DNA from: Gammaproteobacteria bacterium
Lineage (GTDB): Bacteria > Pseudomonadota > Gammaproteobacteria > GRL18
Reading direction: 5' to 3'
Assembly (NCBI GenBank): GCA_030632625.1
Contig: DAOVUK010000097.1
Location: 1 to 8,815, forward strand
DNA length: 8,815 nt
Under the pieces are notes generated by a model. That model made no database searches, had not been told where the DNA came from, and saw only the letters and a program-made list of their open reading frames with translations. A program made the translations under genes and the position numbers. Below, one piece after another: positions 1 to 6,560 of the stretch (its first letter is position 1; each line of letters starts with the position of its first letter).

Positions 1-110
1 ACCATTAATGTTTCCAGGGCATCTTTAAAGGGACCGGAATCCAGAAAAAAACTGGTGTCAGGTGTCAGTGAAAAAGGTTCTTTATTCAGATTAAAAAAAT
101 CAAGATACAT
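1..110 (-). CDS. mshM: MshM, MSHA pilus biogenesis ATPase (N-terminal fragment, runs off left edge)
   Basis: Only the first 36 codons are in the window; the ATG is at 108-110. The protein begins MYLDFFNLNKEPFSLTPDTS and continues with FFLDSGPFKDALETLMV. The pattern of a short aromatic start, then N-K-E-P-F-S-L-T-P-D and F-F-L, is the usual N-terminus of the ExeA/MshM family of AAA ATPases. Members of that family work with a secretin and are thought to assist its assembly or its passage through the peptidoglycan. The Walker A and B motifs would lie beyond the edge. The gene starts 23 bp after the mshL stop, the position mshM holds in known MSHA clusters, which supports the name. No clear Shine-Dalgarno is seen upstream (the region is A/T-rich), so translation may depend on coupling to mshL. 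I see the start and the motif; the function is inferred from family and position. Confidence 0.85.
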   Translation of the reverse strand, partial: MYLDFFNLNKEPFSLTPDTSFFLDSGPFKDALETLM

Positions 111-133
111 AATATTTTACAACATATAACTTA

Positions 134-1924
134 CTACTTAAACCAGGTGGATGGCTCTTTCGTTGAAGGGCGGCCGCTGACATCATATTGCTGCAAAGTT
201 CTGAAACGTTCCTGTGTTTCCTGCAACGTGTCATTAATCACTTTATCATTGTCCAGATAAGTGGCTTTAAGCATGATTACCAGCTCAGATTTTACCGCCA
301 GCTCACGCTGATGCTTAAAGGCATTACCAATCAAAGGTAGATCACCAAAAAATGGCACACTGGAATTATCATCGGTTGCCTTAGTACTCATCAGCCCGCC
401 AATAATAACCATCTGACCATTTTTTGCCCGGATGATACTATCTGATTCTCTGATGGTGCTCTTTGCCATTGGCAGGGAAATGGTCACATCTTCAGAAAAA
501 GAGAGCTCCCGGGGATCTTCAGTGACATTACTGATAGAGGGATGAATATGTAATATGATTTCACCTGATTCATCAATCTGCGGGGTCACATCTAATGCCA
601 CACCGGAAAAGAAAGGCGTTAATTCAACATCAGGAATTTCACTGGCACTGCCGTCATTCCCCGACGTATTACTGGAGTTTAGATCAGTCACAAAATAGCG
701 ATCAGTACCAACCTTAATCACTGCTTTTTGATTATTCATGGTGGCTATTCTCGGGCTGGATAAAACCTGTACATTACCCTGTGTACCCAGTAACTCAATC
801 ATCGCCTTAAAATCATTCAGATCCAGAGCCAGAGCAAAAACACCACCAAAGGAATTGGTTAATTCACTACCCAGGGTTTTAAAAGTATTGCTTTGAATAC
901 CAGTATCCAGAGCAATACTGCTGGCAATAGTATTGATACCTATCTGGCCTCCGGTAATGGTTTTGCCGCTGCCGGGTTCACCCAGTGCGGCCCAGCTGAT
1001 ACCTGCCTGAAAGGCATCGGATAACTCGACTTCAACTATTTTTGCTTCTAATAATACCTGACGTCCGACAATCATCTGGGTTACTTCTAAAAATTCTTCA
1101 ACACGTAATAATTCTTCCGGCATAGCCTTAACCAGTACAATCCCGGTTTGTGGATTGACAACAATATCCCGCCCTGCCTCTTTACCAATAATAGTTCGCA
1201 AAGAAAAAGCCAATTCTGTCCACAAATCAACCTTAAACTCTGTTTTTAATTGTGTACCAAACTTTGTGTTTGCAGTACTGCTGTCTGAACTACGATTAGA
1301 TGAGTTCGATGAATCCGAAGAATTATCATCCGTTTTAGTTATTTGTCCGGAACTCACATCAATAGTAGATAAGCCGCTTCTGATCAGATTAAGATAATTG
1401 ATACGAAATAATCGGGTTTGCAGTATATTGGGATAAACAAAATAATTATTGCCCTTTTTCTTATAATCAAAACCATAAACTTCTCTGACTATCATCAGCA
1501 CATCAGAAACCGTCACATTTTTTAAATTTAATGTCACATTACCCGTAACATCAGGGTGAACAATAATATTAATGTTGGTATCTTCAACCAGCCCCAGATA
1601 AAACTGTCTGGCAGGTAATTCACTGACGGCCACATCAAAACGATTTTCTTTTTGAACATATCGGCCTGGCGATATTGGTGGCAACAAAGCATCTAATACT
1701 TTATTATTTTCATTTTGCTTATTTTTTGCCTGCTTATTTTTTTCCTTATCTGTGTGTTCTGCAATTTTTCTATTGGCTTCCAGAGCGCGAGTAAAGGTAT
1801 CATCAATTTCACTGATATCTCTGGCGGGAGGCAATTCTTTTTCCAGAGCACAGCCCGTACTGCCAAGCAATAAAATGAGGCTTATAAGCAATAATCCTGG
1901 TACTAATTCAAGCTTTTTTAACAT
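134..1924 (-). CDS. mshL: MshL, outer-membrane secretin of the MSHA type IV pilus
   Basis: The product (596 aa) is a secretin, the gated outer-membrane channel through which the MSHA pilus passes. Residues 1-24 are a lipoprotein-type signal ending in GSTG before Cys25, so the protein is probably lipidated and sorted to the outer membrane. Residues about 105-168 form a secretin/TonB short N-terminal domain (YLGLVEDTNINIIVHPDVTG). Residues about 198-220 are a Ser/Asn/Asp-rich linker. Residues about 253-300 match the secretin N-domain (VNPQTGIVLVKAMPEE, then QVLLEAKIVEVELSDAFQAG). The barrel domain spans about 385-555, with VQVLSSPRIATMNNQKA, GVALDVTPQI and VIIGGLMS followed by VPFFGDLPLIGNAF. 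Length and domain order fit the family. The gene begins 18 bp after mshK and ends 23 bp before mshM. The ATG at 1922-1924 is preceded only by a weak A/G-rich stretch. The 35-residue tail after the barrel is polar and its role is unclear. Confidence 0.95.
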   Translation of the reverse strand: MLKKLELVPGLLLISLILLLGSTGCALEKELPPARDISEIDDTFTRALEANRKIAEHTDKEKNKQAKNKQNENNKVLDALLPPISPGRYVQKENRFDVAVSELPARQFYLGLVEDTNINIIVHPDVTGNVTLNLKNVTVSDVLMIVREVYGFDYKKKGNNYFVYPNILQTRLFRINYLNLIRSGLSTIDVSSGQITKTDDNSSDSSNSSNRSSDSSTANTKFGTQLKTEFKVDLWTELAFSLRTIIGKEAGRDIVVNPQTGIVLVKAMPEELLRVEEFLEVTQMIVGRQVLLEAKIVEVELSDAFQAGISWAALGEPGSGKTITGGQIGINTIASSIALDTGIQSNTFKTLGSELTNSFGGVFALALDLNDFKAMIELLGTQGNVQVLSSPRIATMNNQKAVIKVGTDRYFVTDLNSSNTSGNDGSASEIPDVELTPFFSGVALDVTPQIDESGEIILHIHPSISNVTEDPRELSFSEDVTISLPMAKSTIRESDSIIRAKNGQMVIIGGLMSTKATDDNSSVPFFGDLPLIGNAFKHQRELAVKSELVIMLKATYLDNDKVINDTLQETQERFRTLQQYDVSGRPSTKEPSTWFK

Positions 1925-1942
1925 ATAAATATTTTCTTTTTA

Positions 1943-2299
1943 TTATTTCTGATACCGCTTTATAGATGGTGTGATGCTAATTTCGGAAATACCACCATCA
2001 ACAAGTAAATGCACACTACCTGATTTAATAGCAAGCACTTCTGCACCATCAACTCTATCACCCATTTTTACTTTCTGACCATTAATAATTGCCAGCTGTT
2101 TTTTTTGACTGATATAGATTTGTGATACTTTATAGACACCAGCTGTCTGCTGACTGCCACCATCAGCATTTTGTACAGCCATTATTGCAGCAGGTCGTGT
2201 CGGGTCTGTTAAAGCATTGTCTAAACCTTGAGCAAACGAATTTGTTACACTGAATAATATAAAAGCAATGAACAAAAAAAATAACATTGAATTAAACAC
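1943..2299 (-). CDS. mshK: MshK, periplasmic PilP-like component of the MSHA pilus
   Basis: A small exported protein of 118 aa if it starts at the GTG at 2297-2299, or 114 aa if it starts at the ATG at 2285-2287. A hydrophobic signal segment (about residues 5-22) ends at S-F-A before Gln24, a plausible signal-peptidase I site. The mature protein opens with LTDPTRPAAI; the D-P-T-R-P signature is typical of MshK/PilP-like proteins. The compact beta-rich C-terminal half contains GQKVKMGDRVDGAEV. The family links the inner-membrane PilN/PilO-like pair to the secretin. The GTG start overlaps the end of mshJ by 8 bp and has a GGGTGG stretch a few bases upstream, which I take as a weak ribosome site; the ATG four codons in is a fair alternative and leaves the signal peptide intact. 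Divergent sequence is normal for MshK, so the name also rests on position between mshJ and mshL. Confidence 0.85.
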   Translation of the reverse strand: MFNSMLFFLFIAFILFSVTNSFAQGLDNALTDPTRPAAIMAVQNADGGSQQTAGVYKVSQIYISQKKQLAIINGQKVKMGDRVDGAEVLAIKSGSVHLLVDGGISEISITPSIKRYQK

Positions 2300-3008
2300 T
2301 CAGCCACCCGTCTTTTAAACTAAAAGTATGTACTTTTATTTGTACTTTTACCTTTGGGTATTCTAATACTTCCAGATTGACCTGATCCCAGAATATTTTC
2401 CACTCCAGGCCTTCCAGGGCCACCAGATAGTTCAAAATATCCAGATAATTACCCTGCAGCTGGAGTTCCAGTGAATGCATAAAGATACCTATCAATCCAG
2501 GATCAATTACCTGAGTCTGTTTATTTTGTACTGAATTTTTTATTTTTTGAGGAGACGCCTTTTGTTCCTCTTCAGTATGACTTACAAAAGGTATTGCCGG
2601 TAAATTATTAACACTGAGCAGCTCCAGCGCCTCATTTTTGTGCAACACATCATTCAACATATTAGCCATATACTGCGGGGCAACCCGGCCCTGTAAGCGC
2701 TCCAGAATTTTACCATCAAAAGCTTTTATCTCTTTCTCTACCACTTTAATTTCAGTGATTATCTGCTTGCGCTTTGAATTTTTTAACAGACCATCAGCAA
2801 GTATACGCCGGGTTTCAAGATTAATGATTTGTTCCTGAATTGCCATGCGTTCATTGACCAGATTGTTATTGCTGCTCTGTATTGGCGCAATTAAAAAAGT
2901 ATCCCACAGAATATAAATAATGGACAATGTACCCAGCAATACCAGCACTCTTTCTCTGCTAGAAAGATTATTTATCAGGCTCTGCAGTAAATTCAGATGT
3001 TTACTCAT
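2292..3008 (-). CDS. mshJ: MshJ, PilO-like inner-membrane protein of the MSHA pilus
   Basis: A 238-residue bitopic membrane protein. A short cytoplasmic N-terminus with LSSRERVLVLLG leads into one membrane segment (about residues 20-41). A charged coiled-coil follows (about 44-105), then a periplasmic ferredoxin-like domain (about 115-238) interrupted by a Lys/Gln-rich loop at about 145-166. The C-terminal stretch LEGLEWKIFWDQVNLEVLEY, followed by PKVKVQIKVHTFSL, is characteristic of MshJ. In the PilM-N-O-P model this is the PilO counterpart, pairing with the PilN-like protein encoded just upstream and with MshK just downstream. The gene starts 35 bp after the PilN-like gene and its last bases overlap mshK, so it is a mid-operon gene with likely translational coupling into mshK. 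The ATG at 3006-3008 has no strong Shine-Dalgarno. Identification is firm from the motif and order; pairing partners are inferred from the family. Confidence 0.92.
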   Translation of the reverse strand: MSKHLNLLQSLINNLSSRERVLVLLGTLSIIYILWDTFLIAPIQSSNNNLVNERMAIQEQIINLETRRILADGLLKNSKRKQIITEIKVVEKEIKAFDGKILERLQGRVAPQYMANMLNDVLHKNEALELLSVNNLPAIPFVSHTEEEQKASPQKIKNSVQNKQTQVIDPGLIGIFMHSLELQLQGNYLDILNYLVALEGLEWKIFWDQVNLEVLEYPKVKVQIKVHTFSLKDGWLSV

Positions 3009-3043
3009 AAGTTTAAATACTTCAGCAACAGATTATTGAACAT

Positions 3044-3643
3044 TCATTGGCTCTCAGTTTCTGTCTGCAATACAAAGTGGAGTGCACTATCCGTTTCATT
3101 TCGTTGTACATTGAATAACTTAAAACTAATACCATTAAAAACAGATTCTTCCTTAAGCGATGCAACAAAGCCCGGGAGATATTTTGCATCTGAGGTCTGA
3201 CCTTGTAAAATCATCTGCTGCCCTCCCGAATAAACATTGATATTCTCAAACCATACAGGTTCAATGTTTTTTCTGGCCAAAGCAGAGAAAAAGCCTGACA
3301 GGCCGCTATCATTGCCTCTGACCATATTAGATAATTCATTTAAAGCATTTTGCTTACTAAGAAACACTTTTTTCAAATGCTTTAATTGCTGCTGCTCTTG
3401 TTTCGCATCGGTCAGGCCGGCAATCGTTATTTCAAGTTTTTCAACCGTTTTTGTTGTTTGCTCAAGCTGCAGTTTAAGAGTCGTCATTTCGACCTGCAGA
3501 GTATTTTTTTTCCAATACAGCATGCCATAAAAAACCATCATAATAAAACAGCTTAAGCCGACCAGAATCAGCAGCGTGGTCGCTGAAAAAGGTTCATCAC
3601 TGGATGCTGAAACAGGCTGGTATAAATTAATTTGCTGCTGCAT
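3044..3643 (-). CDS. PilN-like MSHA biogenesis protein (separate second MshI-type gene)
   Basis: A 199-residue PilN-type bitopic membrane protein. It starts with QQQINLYQP; in PilN proteins the conserved I-N-L-(L/Y)-P segment is the peptide that docks into PilM. A single membrane span follows at about residues 21-44, then a coiled-coil (about 46-105) and a periplasmic alpha/beta domain (about 112-195) containing NIEPVWFENINVYSGGQQM and LQGQTSDAKYLPGFV. Databases may label this gene MshI or MshI2 because the PilM- and PilN-like parts of MSHA systems are named inconsistently, so I leave the symbol empty. It begins only 3 bp after the mshI stop, and its AGGA ribosome site (3650-3653) lies inside the last codons of mshI, so the two are almost certainly translationally coupled. 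It should bridge cytoplasmic MshI and periplasmic MshJ/MshK. Confidence 0.88.
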   Translation of the reverse strand: MQQQINLYQPVSASSDEPFSATTLLILVGLSCFIMMVFYGMLYWKKNTLQVEMTTLKLQLEQTTKTVEKLEITIAGLTDAKQEQQQLKHLKKVFLSKQNALNELSNMVRGNDSGLSGFFSALARKNIEPVWFENINVYSGGQQMILQGQTSDAKYLPGFVASLKEESVFNGISFKLFNVQRNETDSALHFVLQTETESQ

Positions 3644-3646
3644 AAT

Positions 3647-4774
3647 TTATCCTGATGCTCCCTGTTCTGCTTCATAGCGCAATGCCAGTCCTATGGCATC
3701 AAAACAGTATGCCTGCAATTCGCGACTGAGTGGTTTAGCAACATTCAAACACTGGTTAAAATCTAAAATCTCAACTGTAATACCCAACATTTCACTAATA
3801 TACTCAATGACACCGGGTACATCATTGACAACAGGTGCAAAGATAATTTTTCTTACCGGACGCTGATTAAAATGGCTGATGTAATAATCCAGTGATCGCT
3901 GAATCTCCAGAACCACTTCATCAATAATAAGTTTACCCTGCTCACTCAGCTCTGCCTGGTTTAAATCGACTGTGCTTGAGGCAGCATCCAGTTCGCCGCC
4001 ACTTGCCGGCTCAAGACTAGTTTCATATAGCTCATGGCTGTCTTTATCCTTAAGATCAAGACCTGAGTCTAATATCCTGGTTAGACGGTTCACACCAAAA
4101 TCGATTTTGCGTGTCAGAAAAAGTGTTGCATTTCGGGTAATGGTCAGCAAGCCGCTATCGTCACTTAAGCGGATCATAATAATCCCATCTTTATCCTCGG
4201 GCAAAATAGAGGCTATATTTCGTTGCGCAAGTTCGTAAATATCAATCGCTAGAATGTCCAGATTTGACGCTTTCAACTGCTCTACCCGAGTCTCAATTTT
4301 TTGCTGCGGTGAAGCAACAACATACATTAATTGAGCACGCCCTGTGCGTTGATCGGGAATTTCAAAAACATCAAGCACAGCATCATCAATATGATAAGGC
4401 AGTTGATCTTTTATACGCCAGCGAACAGCCTGCTTCAATTCAGAAGATTCAACATTGGGTGCATCAATCAGGAGCAATTCATAGGCCGAATTTTCAATCG
4501 CGGTGTTACAGAAAAACTGACTGACAGGAAATGTTTCCGCCACTTTAAACAGGGCAAGGCTCTGGGCTTCGATAGAGCCTTCAGCAGGTTTAGATAAAGA
4601 GCCTTCAGCAGGGTTAGAAGCAAGTACTTCAAAAGCACATTGTTTTAACTTTGGTTTATTGACAGTTTTGTCAGCATGCATTATATGTGCAATAGCAACC
4701 CGATTCGATCCGAAATCAATACCAATCAAGCCTTTTTTATTCTTTTTTTTATAAAAAAAAGGAAATTGCATCAT
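3647..4774 (-). CDS. mshI: MshI, PilM-like actin-fold protein of the MSHA pilus
   Basis: A 375-residue cytoplasmic protein of the PilM/actin-fold group. After a Lys-rich start, KKGLIGIDFGSNRVAIAHI (about residues 13-31) is the phosphate-1 nucleotide-binding loop. The segment VESSELKQAVRWRIKDQLPY (108-127) is the conserved PilM stretch, and DEVVLEIQRSLDYYISHF (285-302) is another family hallmark. The family recruits the PilN cytoplasmic tail and links the membrane complex to the assembly ATPase. ATG occurs twice in a row (4772-4774 and 4769-4771). The AGGCGG at 4775-4780 touches the first, so the second may be the real start. Two oddities: a T8-AT-A8 palindromic homopolymer run encodes residues 5-11, and an eight-residue tandem duplication (PAEGS units) sits at 55-70. 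The gene begins 57 bp after ubiA, with no convincing promoter or terminator between them, and heads the msh gene run in this window. Confidence 0.9.
   Translation of the reverse strand: MMQFPFFYKKKNKKGLIGIDFGSNRVAIAHIMHADKTVNKPKLKQCAFEVLASNPAEGSLSKPAEGSIEAQSLALFKVAETFPVSQFFCNTAIENSAYELLLIDAPNVESSELKQAVRWRIKDQLPYHIDDAVLDVFEIPDQRTGRAQLMYVVASPQQKIETRVEQLKASNLDILAIDIYELAQRNIASILPEDKDGIIMIRLSDDSGLLTITRNATLFLTRKIDFGVNRLTRILDSGLDLKDKDSHELYETSLEPASGGELDAASSTVDLNQAELSEQGKLIIDEVVLEIQRSLDYYISHFNQRPVRKIIFAPVVNDVPGVIEYISEMLGITVEILDFNQCLNVAKPLSRELQAYCFDAIGLALRYEAEQGASG
4565..4612 (-). repeat. 24-bp in-frame tandem duplication inside mshI
   Basis: Two adjacent 24-bp units encode PAEGSLSK and PAEGSIEA (residues 55-62 and 63-70). 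A 15-bp core is identical in both (4574-4588 and 4598-4612). The rest has diverged, so this is not a very recent event. It lies in a loop after the actin-fold N-terminal strands and keeps the frame open. Confidence 0.85.
4743..4760. repeat. T8-AT-A8 palindromic homopolymer tract at the start of mshI
   Basis: A perfect 18-bp palindrome made of eight T, AT and eight A lies 9-26 bases inside the mshI coding region, followed by another A6 on the coding strand. Read on the coding strand it gives codons for F-F-Y-K-K-K, and the A8 ends in AAG in phase with A-AAA-AAG, the known slippery heptamer. A -1 slip there would read GAA and then TAA, ending translation after about 12 residues. The tract is seen directly; any slippage is inference. 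Confidence 0.8.
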
Positions 4775-4780
4775 CCGCCT
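4775..4780 (-). promoter_or_regulatory. Probable ribosome-binding site of mshI (AGGCGG)
   Basis: On the minus strand AGGCGG (one mismatch to AGGAGG) directly abuts the first of two consecutive ATG codons. Because this spacing is too tight for the first ATG, the second ATG (4769-4771) is the more likely initiator, changing the protein by one residue only. Confidence 0.5.
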
Positions 4781-4831
4781 GTCATAATTCTTATTTAAAG
4801 TTATTATCTATTTTCGAGGTTCTACTCCTAA

Positions 4832-5713
4832 CTATGGCAAATAATTAAGAAAAATGCCAATAAATATCACCATTCCAAGCCAATGATTATTCAAAAAAGC
4901 CTGAAAACAGGTTTTTTTATCACGACTACGGATCAAATACTGCTGATAGACGGAAAAAACCACAGAAACAGCAATACCAAGGTAGAAAAACAAGCCTCCC
5001 TGTACCAGCCAGGCAATACTGAACATCCCGGCGGTAAAAGCCAGCTGCAGCAGCGCAATAATGAACTTGTCATTGTCCGCAAAAATAATAGCCGTTGATT
5101 TAACGCCTATTTTTAAGTCCTCGTCTCGATCAGCCATGGCATACATAGTGTCATAGCTCACAATCCAGAGAACCGTCACAATATACAAAATCCAGGCAAC
5201 CCCGGGAATATCATTTAATTGCGCTGCAAAGCCCATGGGAATCGACCAGCTGAAGGCCATACCCAGCACAATTTGCGGATAATGAGTATAACGTTTCATA
5301 AAGGGATAAACCGCTGCTAACAGCAGGGCAGCAAAACTTAACAGAATGGTATAAATATTCAAAAATAAAACCAGAATAAAAGCAGTCAAAATGCACACAG
5401 CAAACAATCCCAGTGCTTCATGAGGGGCAACTTTACCGGATGTAATCGGACGATTTTTAGTACGTTCAATATGTTTATCAATGTTTCGATCAGCATAATC
5501 GTTAATCACACAGCCGGCAGAACGCATCACAAAAACACCCAGTGCAAAAATAACAATATAAGCAACTGGCGGAATACCCTCTGCGGCAATCCATAGAGCC
5601 CAGAAAGTAGGCCATAAGAGTAACCAGGTGCCGATTGGCCGGTCCATTCTCATCAGCAGATAATATTGGTACAAACGCTCTTTTGTGAAAAACCGCTTTT
5701 TTATGAAAAACAT
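4832..5713 (-). CDS. ubiA: UbiA, 4-hydroxybenzoate polyprenyltransferase
   Basis: A 293-residue integral membrane enzyme that transfers the polyprenyl tail from polyprenyl diphosphate to C3 of 4-hydroxybenzoate in the inner membrane, the second committed step of ubiquinone synthesis. Both Mg-diphosphate-binding aspartate motifs are present: NDYADRNID at residues 71-79 and DRDED at 195-199, within YDTMYAMADRDEDLKIGVKS. The N-terminal signature LMRMDRPIGTWLLLWPTFWA (20-39) closely follows the E. coli sequence from memory. Eight or nine hydrophobic segments are visible, as expected for the fold. Length matches the family (about 290). The ATG at 5711-5713 gives the usual short N-terminal extension before the LMRMDRP segment; a purine-rich AAGAGAG lies about 12 bases upstream, which is rather far. 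It follows ubiC with a 115-bp gap containing a strong hairpin, and precedes mshI by 57 bp. Confidence 0.97.
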   Translation of the reverse strand: MFFIKKRFFTKERLYQYYLLMRMDRPIGTWLLLWPTFWALWIAAEGIPPVAYIVIFALGVFVMRSAGCVINDYADRNIDKHIERTKNRPITSGKVAPHEALGLFAVCILTAFILVLFLNIYTILLSFAALLLAAVYPFMKRYTHYPQIVLGMAFSWSIPMGFAAQLNDIPGVAWILYIVTVLWIVSYDTMYAMADRDEDLKIGVKSTAIIFADNDKFIIALLQLAFTAGMFSIAWLVQGGLFFYLGIAVSVVFSVYQQYLIRSRDKKTCFQAFLNNHWLGMVIFIGIFLNYLP

Positions 5714-5794
5714 AGTGATGTGCAGCTCTCTTCGGCTCTGTTAAAGAGGGATAAGTTTAATAAGAACAACAGGTTTTATAAATGAAATCAGCAG

Positions 5795-5831
5795 TAAGGG
5801 CCTTGGAAATAATAAATTTTCCAGGCCCTTA
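5795..5831 (-). terminator. Strong hairpin overlapping the ubiC stop codon; possible terminator or attenuator
   Basis: TAAGGGCC (5795-5802) pairs with GGCCCTTA (5824-5831). After a one-base bulge, TGGAAA (5804-5809) pairs with TTTCCA (5818-5823), giving 14 base pairs around an eight-base A/T loop. The outer arm includes the ubiC stop codon at 5829-5831. On the minus strand the hairpin is followed by ACTGCTGATTTCATTT, with no clean U-run, so it is not a textbook intrinsic terminator. It could weaken read-through from ubiC into ubiA or protect the upstream mRNA end. Confidence 0.45.
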
Positions 5832-6497
5832 AATTTTAACACTGCTGAGTACCGGAGCAAATAAATGATTATGAGGATGAGTATTAACCGATGTGGTTGA
5901 TAAAATCTCAGGAAGAAAGACTTCAGCCACCAGTAAAGGCTTGTGCCGCAGGCGAAAAATGGAACGCCTGGCCCATACTTTATCAGCTATAACTTTGTCT
6001 GAAAAAGGAAGCGGCTTGTCATTCATATGACTCACCGCGCTATCAAACAATTGATGCCCGTTTTTTAACAGCGCCACTTCCATCGCATCTCTTTGCAAAC
6101 CGGGCTGAGCAAACAGGAACTCACCCAGCGGTCGATTGCCCAGATGACTCAATTGACGTTGTGGTCCGGTCAGCGTTTTTATGGGGATCACTGTCCGGGC
6201 AAAAATAACCGGAGTCTCCCCACAATAAAGTAATACCTCACGAATCAAAGCATAACGTCGGCTTTTTAACTTAAGCCTCTGTACCTCGTCATTGGATGGA
6301 ATACTCATTCCCTGACGCAACAGCCTGACAGAAAAATTACCCATATTATTGGACTGACAATGGTTTTTTATTCTCAGCGTCAATGATGCACTGTCAAGCA
6401 TCCATTCTCTGGTATTATCCTGCATATGCAAAATAGACGCATAATCAGCAGCAACCCAGTGCGGGATCCGTTTAAACTGTCGAATAAAGGCTGGCAT
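5829..6497 (-). CDS. ubiC: UbiC, chorismate pyruvate-lyase
   Basis: A 222-residue cytoplasmic enzyme that splits chorismate into 4-hydroxybenzoate and pyruvate, supplying the substrate for UbiA. Family landmarks appear in order: EWMLDSASLTLRIK (31-44); RREV-like YALIREVLLYCGE (82-94), whose Arg86 lies where the E. coli substrate-binding Arg76 is expected; FARTVIP (99-105); LGNRPLGEFLF (119-129); WARRSIFRLRHKPLLVAEVF (175-194), with Glu192 in the position of the catalytic glutamate; then LPE. E. coli UbiC is 165 aa; this protein is longer because of an N-terminal lead of about ten residues, a longer middle loop and an extra tail of about 25 residues after FLPE (His/Asn-rich, about 198-222). 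The ATG at 6495-6497 has no strong ribosome site. It lies 63 bp after the DUF4124 gene and upstream of ubiA, the common ubiC-ubiA pairing. Confidence 0.93.
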   Translation of the reverse strand: MPAFIRQFKRIPHWVAADYASILHMQDNTREWMLDSASLTLRIKNHCQSNNMGNFSVRLLRQGMSIPSNDEVQRLKLKSRRYALIREVLLYCGETPVIFARTVIPIKTLTGPQRQLSHLGNRPLGEFLFAQPGLQRDAMEVALLKNGHQLFDSAVSHMNDKPLPFSDKVIADKVWARRSIFRLRHKPLLVAEVFLPEILSTTSVNTHPHNHLFAPVLSSVKI

Positions 6498-6560
6498 ACA
6501 ATAATAAACGGCTTCGCTAACAATTGATGACTAAAAGAGCAACGATATTAACACAAAGCC

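Noticed and set aside
961..981. GEPGSGKT in MshL (residues 315-322) reads as a Walker A ATP-binding motif.
   Set aside because: It lies in a variable loop of a secretin, with no Walker B or P-loop fold around it; secretins do not bind ATP, so the match is chance.
1155..1397. Plus-strand open frame of 80 codons opposite mshL.
   Set aside because: It is antisense to a clear secretin, has no recognisable motif, and is rich in Ser/Leu/Glu as expected from the complement of a Ser/Asn-rich region. The other plus-strand frames (for example near 3237, 3972, 4264 and 8007) are rejected for the same reason.
4775..4831. TTGCCA and a TAGATAAT stretch upstream of mshI as a sigma70 promoter.
   Set aside because: The spacing between the two boxes is about 24 bases, too long, and at 17 bases only a 3-of-6 match to the -10 box is found.
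4900..4918. CCTG-AAAA-CAGG followed by seven T on the plus strand looks like an intrinsic terminator.
   Set aside because: The stem is only four strong pairs, it is antisense within ubiA, and no plus-strand gene is present for it to end.
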